Source: Malurus cyaneus samueli (lineage: Eukaryota > Chordata > Aves > Passeriformes > Maluridae). Taken from it: DNA of 64,000 bases. Positions within the stretch are counted from its first letter, which is position 1. Each line of letters opens with the position of its first letter. The notes under the pieces are model-generated. The model searched no databases. It was not told where the DNA came from and saw only the letters and a program-made list of their open reading frames with translations. Of the stretch, positions 27,872 through 40,277 are shown piece by piece. A program made the position numbers and the translations under genes. The DNA lies in NCBI GenBank assembly GCA_009741485.1, contig CM019217.1, positions 39,647,330-39,711,329 of the forward strand, read 5' to 3'.

Positions 27872-28606
27872 CTAGGAAAAAGTGTAAAAGTTTACTCATC
27901 TGGCTGCGGAAAGGAACTGCTCTCAATGGCGTGGTTAAGCCTTTACTCAGGAGGATACTAGATCCTGGTCAAACTGGTTGAGTAACTTCGGTGGTTAAGA
28001 GGGAAACAATACTGCTGGCTCACACAAAAATGCGAGCACAAACCCTTTTTACTGAGGACGCAGAATGTGCTGTTGCTCTAGGGGACGCATAGAGCAGCTA
28101 AACTTAACTGTGTATTCATATACATCTATATGTTATACTTACTTTATATTTATTCGTGTGCAAAGCATTTAATGACAGAAACATATTTGGTCTCTGAAAG
28201 AGTAATAAAAATCCACTTATTGAAACAAAACTGATCTGCAATGTTCTGTAGGAAAGCATAGATTTTCTTAACAGAAAATCACTTAGAATATAAAACCCCC
28301 TTCCTGCCCTGTAGAGGAAAGTTTAAAACGTATGAGAGAAAGCTTGAACATTATCACCAAACTATTAATCAAATCCCTATCAATAGACCAGGAATTCTGA
28401 TGTCAATGGAAGTTTAAAATATTCAGTTGTCCGCAGGATTTAGACCTAAAAAAGCAATCTCCCTGAAATCTTAGCACCAAGGAGTCCAATACATTTGTAT
28501 GAAGTTTTGTGAAAAATCAGAAGCATTAAAAAAAAACCAAAAAAACCAAAAAACCAAACCAAAACTGAAAACAGCTTGTAGAAAATAAAGAGGAGCTGGC
28601 ACTTAC

Positions 28607-28870
28607 TGATTGCCAGGGATTTGTGTCTATATTCCATTGGGTTTCCTTCAAAAGAGTCCCAGTTTTATCAAATGGACTGAGTTAATCACCCGAAGCTGGA
28701 AGGATCTCATGTATCGCGATTCCCCATGGTTTTCGTGCTCTGCCTCGCTCTCTCCCAGTCAGACCGGAGGGTGGTGAGAGGGGCAGGAGAAGGCGCTGCT
28801 CAACACGTGTATCTCTGCACCTGCCTACAGGATGCTGGGGTGTGCAGGCAAACAGAAGCCACAGAAGTTG
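28607..28870 (-). other. SMIM31: Candidate untranslated first exon of SMIM31 (5' end uncertain)
   Basis: On the minus strand a locally GC-richer stretch (about 28870-28690, in otherwise AT-rich DNA) leads into a strong donor, 'ggcaatcagtaagtgcc' (GT at 28606-28605, GTAAGT core). That would leave an intron of about 0.73 kb before the acceptor at 27873-27872. The donor, spacing and composition fit a first non-coding exon. The 5' boundary is not visible in the sequence. The overlapping ORFs at 28682-28909 (-) and 28726-28956 (+) show nothing protein-like. This is inference; transcript data would be needed to confirm it. Confidence 0.3.
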
Positions 28871-28939
28871 TAGCAAAGCCCTTGGGGCAGCCAAGACTGA
28901 AGTTTGCACCCTGTATATCGTGCTGGATTTTAAGCCCTA

Positions 28940-28965
28940 GTGAAATATTAACATGACTGTAAACA
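28940..28965 (-). promoter_or_regulatory. Possible promoter-proximal FOXA-like and HNF1-like sites
   Basis: Just upstream (minus-strand sense) of the candidate first exon are TGTTTAC (28965-28959), a forkhead/FOXA core, and GTTAATATTTCAC (28952-28940), which agrees at 10 of 12 specified bases with the HNF1 palindrome GTTAATNATTAAC. Both factor families drive endodermal epithelial genes. Short motifs of this kind occur often by chance in AT-rich DNA, so this is only suggestive. Confidence 0.2.
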
Positions 28966-30047
28966 AGACTGACAAGTATAAGAAAATGTACTCAGCTCAA
29001 AAAATGTGCTAGCAAGAACTTTGAAATTCAGATCTGTACTGATATAAGCAATAACCCAAACCTGTACAGGTGCAACTTATATGAAAAAAGATCATTTTGG
29101 TGGACATTACCGATCAATTTTTTGATCAGGGTATTTTTTTTTCTGTTAAATCTTGGTTTGAAAAATGCAAACACCACTTATACAAATTAAAGCATCAGTT
29201 ACCCTGGACTGCATTAGCTACATGTTAATTAAAAGGGATTTCCAAACTATTTTTTTTAATATTCTGATTATTCTATTATTTAATAACACAAAATATTTTG
29301 ACATTGCTATTTCTGATCTTTTGTGTAGTGATCTAAGCAGGAATATTTCCAGAGCAGGCAAAAGAGTGATGCTTACGAAACCCCATGTCAATACATAAAA
29401 TAGAACCACTCTTAAATTAGGAGTATGTGGATATGATTTGAACATGGTCACATCCAATATATCTTCTGCTGGATCACTTTTGCAACAAATATTTCATCAG
29501 TAACTATGAGAAATCTCTCTTTATGATTTCTAGGCATGAAAACATAGTTACATATACCACAGTGTCTTTGTCTATATGATGGATTAGTTGCCACATTTTA
29601 TTAAATAAACCTAGAATCACCTATTCCATTCAGAGGAAAAATTATACCTGGATATACATTGAAAAAAATCTTTGATTGACTGTATTTATGCATTCTTGCT
29701 CTTTCCAACTGGTATTTATATATCTACCTGAAATTAGATATAAATTTAAAACTTACGGCTTTTCCTATGCAGAGAGTTAAATTCTTCCACAATTGCTTAT
29801 CTCAATAAAGCTGCTGAATCTTTCACACTCTGCTTAACTGATACAAATAAATTTATGTGCAGTTAAAGAACAGGCCTGTTTCCTGAAATCTGATGAGAAA
29901 CTTTTCTAAAATAGCCTGCAATTTCTTTAAGCAAAACTGATGTATTTTTGTATTGCTGGGCATATGTGTAGTATATTAATACATAGAAATTATATTAATT
30001 TATAGAAATGAATGTTTTACCTATACATCATGAAGTAGTTCTGTATC
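28961..30047. other. Intergenic DNA, no gene seen
   Basis: AT-rich sequence between the SMIM31 5' region and the next LTR. The overlapping minus (29218-29457) and plus (29165-29398) ORFs show no recognisable motif and read as chance. No repeat element recognised. Confidence 0.5.
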
Positions 30048-30635
30048 TGTACATCATGGTTTAACCCCAGGCAGCAGCCAAGCCCCAGGCAGTCACTCGC
30101 TCACTCCCCATCAGTGGGATCAGGGAGCAAATTGGACAGGTATGAGGTAGAAAACTCGTGGGTTGAGATTAAAACAGTTTAACATGGAAAGCAGAAGTTG
30201 TACATGCAAGAAAGCAAATCAAGGAATTAACTCCCTGTTTCCCACGGACAGGCAGGTGTTCAGCCATCTCCAGGAGAGCTGGGGCCATTGGTGTAATGGT
30301 GATTTGGAGAGACAAACATCATCACTTCAGACATTCCCCCTCCCTCCTTCTCCACTTTATATCCTGAGCATGATGTCATTTGGGGTGGAATATCTCTGTG
30401 GTCAGTTGGGGTCACCTGTCCTGGCTGTGTCTCCTTCCAGCCTCCCGTGCACCCCAAGTTCCTCATCAGCACGACCACAACAAAAAGCAGAAAAGGCCTT
30501 GGCTCTGTGTGAGCCCTGCTCAGCAATAACAAAAACATCTCTGTGTTATCAACTCTGTTCAGCACAAATCCAAAACCCAGCCCCATACCAGCCACTGGGA
30601 AGAAAATTAACTCTTGCCCATTTAAAACCAGCACA
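30048..30635 (-). mobile_element. Solo avian ERV LTR, minus orientation
   Basis: In plus coordinates the block begins 'catcatggtttaacccca' (true 3' end of the LTR) and ends 'aaaaccagcaca' near 30635 (true 5' end). It is flanked by ordinary sequence, with no gag/pol/env on either side. On the minus strand it shows a degraded CRE-like TGACATCA, a 'gatataaag' TATA box (around 30358), 'ggagatggctgaacacctgc', and a terminal 'ctcacccacgag'-type region followed by a tail rich in 'gagtgagcgag'-like sequence. I know these features from a widespread bird ERV LTR. The ORFs at 30163-30699 (+) and 30260-30634 (-) lie inside it and are artefacts. It is a second copy of the family seen at 41.3 kb. Confidence 0.85.
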
Positions 30636-32119
30636 CAGTCAAAAACCCTTAAACATTAGAGACAACAAGAAAAAAATTAATCTGAACAGCCACCAGTGAA
30701 AGAAAAGATAATTGACAATGCTGTTGAAAGCTGCTAAGTCCTGTTGAAATTATTGGAATATAAGCTATTTAGCTATCTAGCACATCCCATTTTTTTTCTC
30801 TTCAGCGTTGGCAGCATGACCAGTCCCTCTCTGCCATCCTTTTAAGAATGCATACAAGAAGAGCCATCTAGTGCTGCTGGGCTATCACTATTACTACAGA
30901 GAAAGACAAGTCATAAAGAGATTAAAAAAACCTTAAATTTGTTAATCCTGAATATATCACTGGTTTATGTATAAACACTGGTCTAAGTGAAGACACCACC
31001 TTTATTAAGAAAAATATGCAGTGGTCAGAATAAAATTGTAAACTGACTTAATATAAAATTCACAGAATATTGCAATTATTAATTTGTTGCCATAATCAAT
31101 TTGTACAGAAAGTACCACATTCTTCATCCTGGTTCAATGCAGACATGTTCAGTGGAACATCAAATGTCCTACTTTGTCACAGACAGAAAAAGTATGCAAT
31201 ATTTGTTAAAACTAGAAGGATTGTGCCCCATGTTGAGATCTTAATAATATCTTAAAGAAAACTTTATCAGCAGTCACACATTGTTTAGATATGTACAATA
31301 AGGGTAAAGATCATGTTGTTCTAATATTCTCCATCAGTGAAAGGTGATTGTAGTGAAGTAGCTAGAAACAAGGAAAAAGAAGAATGTGCATTTGTGGGAA
31401 GAGATGCTGGTGGTGACAAAATAAGAACAAAAGTTGGTACTTTTAAATTGGACTAATCTTCTCCATTACTATCTATATATAGGGCCACAACTAAAATGCT
31501 GTGAAATTGCCCCAACTGAGATACAGCTGCTGACATTTTCCTGGCGACTGAGGAAACCTCAAGTCTTTGTAATGAATTCTGGTAGCTTTGGAATCAGAAT
31601 AATCTGGAATAAGATAGAGAAAGTCAAGATTAGTTTTGAAAGGCTATTAAAAGATTTGATGTAAGTACACCCATAAAAATATTTTAAAATCAGATGAGAT
31701 TTATAGAATATTCATTTGTAGCCAAACTGAAATTACAGGTTTCATGATTTATCACTTTACTTGACAGGGGAAATAGAGACAGGCTCAGAGCTGGTGGTCA
31801 AAGATTTTGTAATGTTTCTTGGTCTAACTCTTTCAAAGAAATGTGCATGAAAAGAAGATCAGTGACCAGAGTCTATGCATTTTCATTTTCTAGGTGAATT
31901 TATGACCCCAGGGGGATCTATAGAAAGGTGACACATTACACCAATGTGGCTTGGCTTTCACTAACTCTGTGTAGCAAGTTCCTCCAAAAATATGTTTGTT
32001 CACTTGTGTGGGATGACTGAGAAAGTAAGAAACTAACTGTCAGATCAAAATGTGTATATCACAACCTTAGAAAAGATGAGAGAAAAATGTAAGACTGGAA
32101 AGAAAAGAAAAATCCATCA

Positions 32120-32155
32120 TTTCTCCAAGCAGACCTTTCTCCAAGCAGACCTTTC
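32120..32155. repeat. Two-copy tandem duplication of about 17 bp
   Basis: The sequence 'ttctccaagcagaccttt' occurs twice back to back without mismatch, followed by a partial third start. The exact identity suggests a recent replication-slippage duplication. Confidence 0.8.
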
Positions 32156-33436
32156 AACTTAAGAAGTTAGACAAAGATAGAGTGGAAATTAGAGTGAAAA
32201 CTCTGTGGACCTGGATAGAATGAAATCCATAATTCAAAGTTTTAATTTTCTCTCTCTCTTATCTTTTTTTAATCTATACACATCTTTTTCTAGTCTAGTT
32301 TGAACTCACATACTGGAGGGAATGGATGTGAGGAAGAGTCTACTGAAATGGTTTGTGAAGTACCACCCTTAAAGGCATTAAATGATTTGTTTGTTGTTAT
32401 TTTTTTTCTATCCCTTGCTGCTTTAAACTGTCATTCAGATCTTGGCAGGGCTGGCAATTGTCTAAATATGGAAAAGCTGACTTCTGTGCTATGATATCAC
32501 CTGTCATAATTCAGCATCATTTGCTAAGTTAAAGCTGCTGGAGGATCTGATGAGCAACTTCTTCATTGAATTATAACCTGACCAGTCACATGATGGATAT
32601 AAAGGAGATAATTTATTTAAATCTTCTTGGTGATTTATGCAGCACAGGTCTTTTCCTGCTCATGAGCTTAAGAACGAACTGAAACAGAAAAAAAAATAAA
32701 TGAGATACCATGAAAAAGGTAAGAGGAAAAAACAGTCAGAGAAGTGCCAGTAGAAAAAAGTTGCCAAAGGAATAACTGACAACATGTATAGAGTGTCTAT
32801 AGCACAGAGAATACAGCCTTTGGACTTAAATATCTGTAGCTCTCTAGTTATCTCAGTATATCCTAAGTTCATAATGGGCATGCTCCAGACTCTTGTTGGT
32901 TGAATCTGCTCATTTTGGTTCCTTGTGTTTCAATCATATCAAAGATTAATTTAAGCCAGGTGTGTCAGCTGTGAAAAATACAATGAGGTATAACTTTAAG
33001 ATGGTATGCTAAGAAACAAGTAGTCCCATGTCAGATAAGACATTTACTCATTCATGGGACCCACCTTTATTAACAGTTACATAAAAATGTGATGTTATAG
33101 AGATTAATTTTATATTTCTCCCTAGGCCTTGCTGCTCCAATGGTTAATGAGTGAGAAAAACTCAGCTGAGAGCATACATCCTTCTTGGTTATCTCAGTAA
33201 AGAAATGAGTCAACAATATTAGTGAGTCAGCAAGGAACATAAAAAAGCTCTTGCTAAATAATAATAATAAAAAAGGCTGTTGTAGTGCTAAACTGCTGTT
33301 GCAAAAAATGTGGAAGTTTCTCTGAGTCTACCTTTTTCTTACCTTAGTTTCAGCTAGGCTGTGTTCTGTTGGTGGGCATTTTCTGTTTGTAGAAGTTGCC
33401 GGTGACAGGTAGGTTTATAGCTACCTTTTTGTAAGG

Positions 33437-33543
33437 GTTTTATTTGTGTGGTTTGTTGATTTTCTTTCAGTTTGTGGAGCTTTTTGGTGTTGTTTCTTTT
33501 GGTTTGTTTTTTTTTCTTTTCTTGTTTGTTTTTTTTTGTTTTA
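33437..33543. repeat. T/GT-rich low-complexity tract
   Basis: About 100 bases made of ttg, tttg and T runs with almost no A. The ORFs at 33354-33605 (-) and 33444-33653 (+) simply translate it (Lys/Asn-rich or Phe-rich) and are not genes. Confidence 0.7.
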
Positions 33544-34227
33544 CTCCAGATATTATGGCCACAGTCTTTAATATACTTATGAGATTTAAACTTTGCTGCC
33601 ACCATGTTCCATGCTTTTACCTGCCAATGGAACTAGCTCACATGCAAAGGTGAAAGATTCTACTGTATTTTGTATTTATTTCTGTGATATAGATGACTTC
33701 ATAACAGCAGTGGAATGAAATTTTGTTTTTAAAACTGAACCTAACGCCACTGATTTACAGGAACAATTCTAAATATGAGTGATTGTTTTTATTATTTTTT
33801 GTTAAAAACAGCTTGAAATCCTCACAGGTCAGAATGCAGATGAGTTCAATGTAAAACTTGATTTTTGTTCTGACTCATATGACATTCAGCTGTACATGTA
33901 ATACTAAGCATATTTTTATAATTTCTTTCATAATGCTTGAAGACATTTTCTGTGCTACAATGTAATGATAAATAATTTATATGTATTCTATTACAAAGGA
34001 AAGACATGTTCAGTGTGAAACGTGAACAAATAACAAAATTTTTAGAGTGGGAGCAGGGCTTTCCTTTAACCAATGTAGACTTGAAATTGTTGGGGTTTAA
34101 GCCATTTGAAAGAAGAAAATTGTCAAAGTGGAATTTTCTATATCTGAGTGGCAATCACATATTACATACAAATTTGGGAGGGGCTTACACAGGCAGAGGA
34201 TGGATCAGCTCATGGCACTCAGTCCAC

Positions 34228-34310
34228 TCCATCCATCCCATCCCATCTCCCATCCCATCCCATCCCATCCCATCCATCCCATCCCATCCCATCCCATCCC
34301 ATCCCATCCC
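34228..34310. repeat. (CCCAT)n simple repeat
   Basis: Roughly 16 near-perfect cccat units with a few ccat interruptions. The minus strand reads (GGGAT)n, giving regularly spaced GGG triplets. It produces Ser/His/Pro repeat ORFs on plus and Gly/Trp/Asp repeat ORFs on minus (34006-34515), all artefacts of the repeat. Confidence 0.95.
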
Positions 34311-35549
34311 AGTGCATTTTTGTCCAGAGCACCTTGTGGCAAGCCAGTGCCAAACTGAGACCTGTCAGCGTGGCCTGGGATGTTGAGCTGCTTTTGCTCC
34401 AGGAAGAATCCATCTTCCAAACTTTGCAACAAATATGTGTGCAGCGGGAAGAGAAGGGTTTCTTTGTCCTCTGTAACAAATAAAATTGCAATATTGTAAT
34501 AGTGTATTTAAACAAAGTGAATTGTGGATGTTAACTTGGTGTGTTGCTTCCTTTGTGTGTTTTGGAGTTACACTGAATTCATATGGAGTAATATTTCCAG
34601 AAGTACGTATACCAAATATTCTTTCTTTTAAAATTCTATGAGCAAAATAGCAGACAGATGACATCTCTTTTAGGGAAGCTGCCTTTCAAACTTAACTAGG
34701 CTTAACTGGTCAAATTTCTCCCATTTTTTTTCTTTTCAAACTAGCAATAAGGATATAGATTTTTTTTTAATAAAAAAGTAACTTTATATTAAGTGAACTA
34801 TCATGATAGAAAGAATTCAAAATGCTAATCAAAATATTAATTAGAATATTTTGTTTTCATTCAGAATCTAAGCTTAAAAGAAAACAAAGTTGTTTAAAAT
34901 GTTTTTAAAATCTCTGGTTTTATCTTGTTTCTCTTTCCATCTTAGGAACAATTAAAAAAACTCTCTGCCCGTGTGTCTGAGTATCTGAATGTCTCTACTT
35001 CAGCAGATGTTCTCAGTGACTCAGTCAACCTTTCTAAGGGAAGCTTGATAGTTTTTCATAAGCTATGTGCAAATTGGGGGATGCAGGATATACCAGCAAC
35101 TGAAACCCAGGAATTTCCCAATTGTGATATTTATAGCCATGATGTTGTCGAAGTATCCTCTCTCCAGTGTCCATTTCTTTGGTCCAGCTTTTTTTACAGT
35201 GTATTTTCCTTATCACACTAATTGGTCATGTGCTTTCCACTGAACAGCAGGACTGTAGCTCATCCTCTGCCCCTCCCTTGATGAGAGGTGAACTGCACAT
35301 TCAGTAGAGCCTGGGTAGGGCTTTAGTCTGTTCCTTTTCTCCTTAGACACAAATGGTGCACATTTCTCTTTAGAAAATTCGCATTAAATAGGTGATTCTA
35401 GGTTGCTCCTTGGTCACAAATTGATACGTTTTGTGGTAATGCACGTGATCTCTTGTACTTCTGTAGGGAGACTAAAACAAAAATATTGCAGTTGCACAAC
35501 AGCAGCTTCCTGAATTCCCTTCAAGATCCTGTGTGTTGGGTTTTTAGAC

Positions 35550-35571
35550 TTTTTTTTTTTTTTTTTTTTTT
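35550..35571. repeat. T homopolymer, 22 nt
   Basis: Twenty-two consecutive T residues, about 200 bases upstream of a CR1 fragment. CR1 elements do not end in poly(A), so the two are probably unrelated. Confidence 0.85.
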
Positions 35572-35775
35572 AATAGAGGAGGGAACTGAGGCCGTATCAG
35601 AAAGTATGCAGATCCTATCTTGTGAGATGTTATAAGCTATAAAGGGGAACTACATAGTTTTCCATTCCAAGTCACTCCATTTTCCATTCCTCAGTCCTTT
35701 CAATATGAAAGTTAAAGAATATAGAATTATGACCTCATTTTGCAGTGTAAGACATTTCCAACTTAAGCTGTATGA

Positions 35776-36076
35776 AAGGAGGTTGTGGTGAGATGAGGAG
35801 TTGGCCCTGTCTCTCAGGCAACTAGCCAAGGGGAAATGACCTCAAGTTGCACCAGGGGAAATTCAAGTTGATTATTAGGGAGAATTTCTTCACTGGAAGG
35901 ATGACTAAACATTGAAACAGGCTCCCCAGGGAAGTGGTGGTGTCACCATCTTTGGAAGTGTTCAAACTACGAGTAGACTCAGCACTTTTTTACGTGGTTT
36001 ATTGGCCGTGGTGGTTTTTGGTAAAGGTTGGACTTGATGACCTTGGATGTCTTTCTCAACCATAGTGATTCCATGA
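35776..36076 (+). mobile_element. CR1-type LINE fragment, 3' end
   Basis: About 300 bases matching the 3' region of the avian CR1 retrotransposon: 'aggttgtggtgagatgaggag', then 'aatttcttcactggaagg', 'aggctccccagggaagtggtgg', 'tgttcaaactacgagtagac', 'ggttggacttgatgacctt' and a terminal 'agtgattccatga', a decayed form of the ATTCTATGA terminal repeat. It is severely 5'-truncated, as is normal for CR1, with no reverse-transcriptase ORF. The divergence (for example Acgtggtt) indicates an old insertion. Confidence 0.9.
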
Positions 36077-36934
36077 GTCGATAATAAAGTGGTGTTCACC
36101 ACTTTATGGGAAGCATGACTCACTTTCCAATCAGCATTTTTTTTCAACGTAACTCATCTGGATACAGTTTTATGCCCTGTACTATCAACAGATAATCTTT
36201 ACTTTGCCAGATCAGGTGACTGCTTATCTATTGACATGACTGGGAAGATTATGTTTAATTTTCATGGCCAGACTGTTTATTTCTGGAGCATGTCTTGTCT
36301 GTACAGTGGTTTCCTGTTTAAAGCCACAGCTAAAATGAAATTAGAACTTGGTAACAGCAAGTTACACTTGGGTTCCTTTTTTCCCTTCTCTGTTTTCTCA
36401 CAGTTGTCTAGAATTTGATTTTTTCTCAGTAAGATTTGGAAGTGAGAAGACTTCACAACATGGAGAATTCTGCAAGTATTTAACCATTTGGAATACACAT
36501 TTACAGATATATTTTCATGTTCACAAGCATATCCATATGCAACGCAAGTGTGTGTGTAGCACATAAAAAGAATATTTGCGTTAGTAAGTAGATGTGCGTC
36601 AGCTTTCAAGCTCATTTTATCAGAAAAATGATGAGGTAGGGAAGAAAAAAGCCTGAAAGGTGAATTTTCTTTAGAGTTAGTGGTAAATGAATGTGGTTTG
36701 ACCCATGTGCTTATCTCAGGGGTGTGAAGAAGACATAAAGTCTTCTATCATACAAGTATGACAAGTAGCAAATCTTATGCTGGCAAAAGACTGTAAGTAA
36801 CATATCTGCTCCCATTATTTGGAAAATCAATAATGGGAGATGTTTGCCAGTTTGATCTTATGATCCAATATATATTTCTTCAGTTTAATCCCTCCTTTTA
36901 TAAGACACTGTTATACCTGTCAACACTTTGATAT

Positions 36935-37024
36935 TTTATAACTAGTTCTTATAACTATCTTCTTAACTAAGTTCTTATAACTATCTTATAACTAAGTTCT
37001 TATATCTTATAACTATCTTATAAG
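36935..37024. repeat. Minisatellite, about 25-bp unit, three to four degenerate copies
   Basis: The unit 'agttcttataactatcttata' recurs at spacings of about 25 bases with small deletions. It is AT-rich, with no TE signature at its edges. Confidence 0.75.
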
Positions 37025-40000
37025 TGAACTCCAGTTCTGTGAGATCTTAAAGGAGAAATTTTGGAAACTTGTTTTATTCCTTGCACCATTTGGACTCTGT
37101 AGATTTCACCCCTTTGGCTATTTTAATGGTGGCATTTTACTGGTAAATGACTATGAAGGGCGAATTGTGATTTATCTGCCTTTCTGGGTGCCTAAAATGT
37201 ACAACAATATGAATTAACATGTGGATTATCTACTCCCCTTCATTTATTGCCATTATCCTAGGAACAAAAGGTAAAGTAATAGTTGACATAAATATATACT
37301 TTATAGTTTTCTCAGAATGCTAAAATAGCCTGTAATTATTGGTATAATTCAGTCTTGAGTTTTTATATATATTTTGATATCTCAAAAGAAAGTCATTCTG
37401 CCATTTTCCCCTACTGAATGTTTTAAAAGTTCCCTCCTATATATTCAAAAATCTGTCTATGGTGTTATAATATCAAGACATGGTATTTGTTTTTAAGGAG
37501 TTTGGGACAGCCTATCAATTTGGGCTCCTTGCTCTCCACTAAGCATCCCAAGATTAATGTGCACATTGCAATCAGTAAAAGTATTTTTACCATGAAGTAA
37601 AAATAGAGGCAACACCCAATTATTTTTGTATTCCAGTTTTCCTTTCTTATCTCTTTATATTAAGTATAGTCTGTTGTGAAAAAAATGCTTGTCCAATGAT
37701 TGTTCTGGGCTGAAACTTGCAACCATAATAAACTTGACTGAGATAGCTGAGGCTTCAGATTGGCTCCAGTTTTAGATCGGCTGCTGAATCTCAGATGGCA
37801 ACTTTCTTTGGAGGTGGTTGCTTTCTTTTGTATCCGACTGAGCAGATCCTACATACCTTGTACAGAAATACATAGCTGGTGATGTTTTTATAGAAAAATT
37901 GCTACAGCCAAGTACACTTCCAAGGTATTTAAAAAAAAAAATCTGTTTCCATTTGACCCAATTTACAGATAATTCTGTGTGCAGTCAGAAGTTTTGAGCT
38001 TTTACTATAGAAAATGATACCAAATAAGCTACAAGAAATGGTAGTAAGACACATATGTTGGAGGAATATACTTCTATTGTGAGAGTCATTGGATCTGATG
38101 AGAGCTGTTCTTTTTCTTGAAGACAGCATAGCCCCAGTGTTAGCTCATTTGAAGAGGGCAAATCAATTAAGACACAGTGTAAGAACACCTACATTTCATG
38201 CAGCCAGCTACTGGCTTTAGATATGATTTTAGGAAAATGCTATGGTATGCAAGGCTTTTTGACTTTGACTACTTCATTCAAGTCGCTCTGACCTGTCTGT
38301 AGGCATCTTTTCAGTTTGGCTTTTATGCTAACAATTTAGAGTTTATATCACGTGCAGTACCTCTAATGGCAAATGACCAAACCAAAATTGAAAGGGATAA
38401 CAAACTTTGTATTCCTACAATACTGACACGCTCTAATTAGTTGAAAGGGCAGCATGTATCCAAGTAAGCTTCTGCCTGCAGTATGTAATTTCCATTTTCA
38501 ATTAGTTTACTTTTCAGGCAGTGGGTGAAATTTGATTTTGCAGATGTCTAATAGAGATCTAGTTTTGCTCCTTGGTTTTGACCTTTGAGAGGAGAAAATA
38601 TGTAATACTAGAAGAAATGTTTATTCAGGAGTCTCAAGTTTCCTGATGCCCACAGAGCTTACTGACTTTGTTTTCCATGATGTTTACTCAGAGAATTAAA
38701 TTAACTTAAACCAATGTGATGGTATTTTTCTATTTGACTGAAATCAGGGAACGGCATTTTAATTATTTTTAAAAAGGAAAAAGACAATTTTATATTAATT
38801 AAAGGATGTATTTATTGAAAACTTTGTAGAAATAATTTTTGTAAGTGCTCGAAAAGGTAATTGAATTGAAAGAGAAGCAATTGTTTAAGGGCTCTGTCCA
38901 TGCATAAGCACTTTGAAAAACAATCCAAACATAGATGTCATTAATAAACCTTCGTAAGTAAAATTTTATATATTTATTAAAATATTCATGTTATTGATAG
39001 CAGGCTATTTTACTTTATAAACTCCTGACTTTTTAATTATTGGATTTTTATTTATATTGGATTATTAGTTAATAATAAGATTGTTCTCATAATTCTTGTA
39101 AAAATCCATATCTTTGTCAACAGTCTTATCACTGCACATACTTTTTCCCTAACTTCCACGTACTTTGTATTTTTTGAATAGTTAGGACAAGTGTGCACAT
39201 CTCCAGCTTCCAGAACACAATCTGCTTGACATTCCCTCACTGCTTAGTGGAGCATTTGCACTCACAAACGAATGGTCCGGTCTAATGGCTCAGAATGAAT
39301 CCAAATTCAGCACAATATCACAAGAGGGAGCCCTTGTCAGCCCCAAAAATTCAGCACACGGTTTTGCAGATCTGCATGAGTCACTTTCCAAGTGAAATGT
39401 AGGTTCTATGTGCTTGCGGTGAAAGTCGTTTCTCACACCAGAAGAGAACCTTTTAAGATAGGTTATGGACAAACTGATTTTTTTACATAGGAAAAAAGCC
39501 AGGAAAGTATGGTTGAGCATTTGGATAGGTTTGAATTGTGATTTTTAAATGACTGATTTTTCTATTTTTGCATAGCAAGAGATATGAGGCTAGAGCATTA
39601 TCATTTATTTTTACAGATTTTTACATTTATTCTTGTGAAAAGTCAATATTACTCCGCTTGTCAGTTGCAACTATCAATGGGAATCTAATCTTTGTCACTT
39701 TAAGGGGTTAATACATTACGAATTACATTTCTTAAAAAATTGTTTAATTAATGTTGTTTCCCCCTATTTTAGGCATTGCTTTGCAGGGGAAAGTATTCAG
39801 TCTGGTTTAGGTTTAATTGCTCTTCTTTGAGTGAAAAAAAAATCTTACAATATTATGGTGCTGTCACTGTGAAATTCTATGTGATGTTGGCTGGAGAATA
39901 ATCCAAAAATAGAAGAAGATAGTTCTAATTTGCGGGTTTCTTAAACATGTGTATACAACTGCTTTAATAAAATAGGTTTGATACTGAAGATGTCAGGTAT

Positions 40001-40255
40001 ATCCCAAGTATTTTACCAAAAGTCAGAGCACTTCCAGGCTAAATTAGTAATGATTCTGTATCTCCTCTCAGTCAGTAATGTTTCTTCACCACTGAGTGCT
40101 CTTTTTCTTCAGAAAATTAAGGTGAGGTTGCTCCTCATCTAGACCAGGAAATAGGGCTTTATCTTTTTTAATATTTTAATATACTGTCAGTGTAAAAATG
40201 AACACAAAGAAAGGGAAAAAAAAAAAAGAAAATGTTCTCTAGAAGTCCAGAGGTT

Positions 40256-40277
40256 TGGTTGTTGTTGTTGTTGTTTG
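40256..40277. repeat. (GTT)n microsatellite
   Basis: About six gtt/ttg units ('gttgttgttgttgttg') in intergenic DNA. Confidence 0.85.

Larger units (their letters stand above)
30636..34227. other. Intergenic DNA, no gene seen
   Basis: AT-rich sequence without recognisable exons or retroelements. Minor items are a 17-bp direct tandem duplication of 'ctttctccaagcagac' (32120-32155) and a T/GT-rich tract (33437-33543). ORFs in the range 60-80 codons show no family signature. Confidence 0.5.

Noticed and set aside
30163..30699. 178-codon plus-strand ORF, among the longest in the window
   Set aside because: It lies within the minus-oriented ERV LTR. Its open frame follows from LTR composition and it has no protein-family features.
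34006..34515. Ser/His/Pro- and Gly/Trp/Asp-repeat ORFs
   Set aside because: Direct translations of the (CCCAT)n microsatellite.
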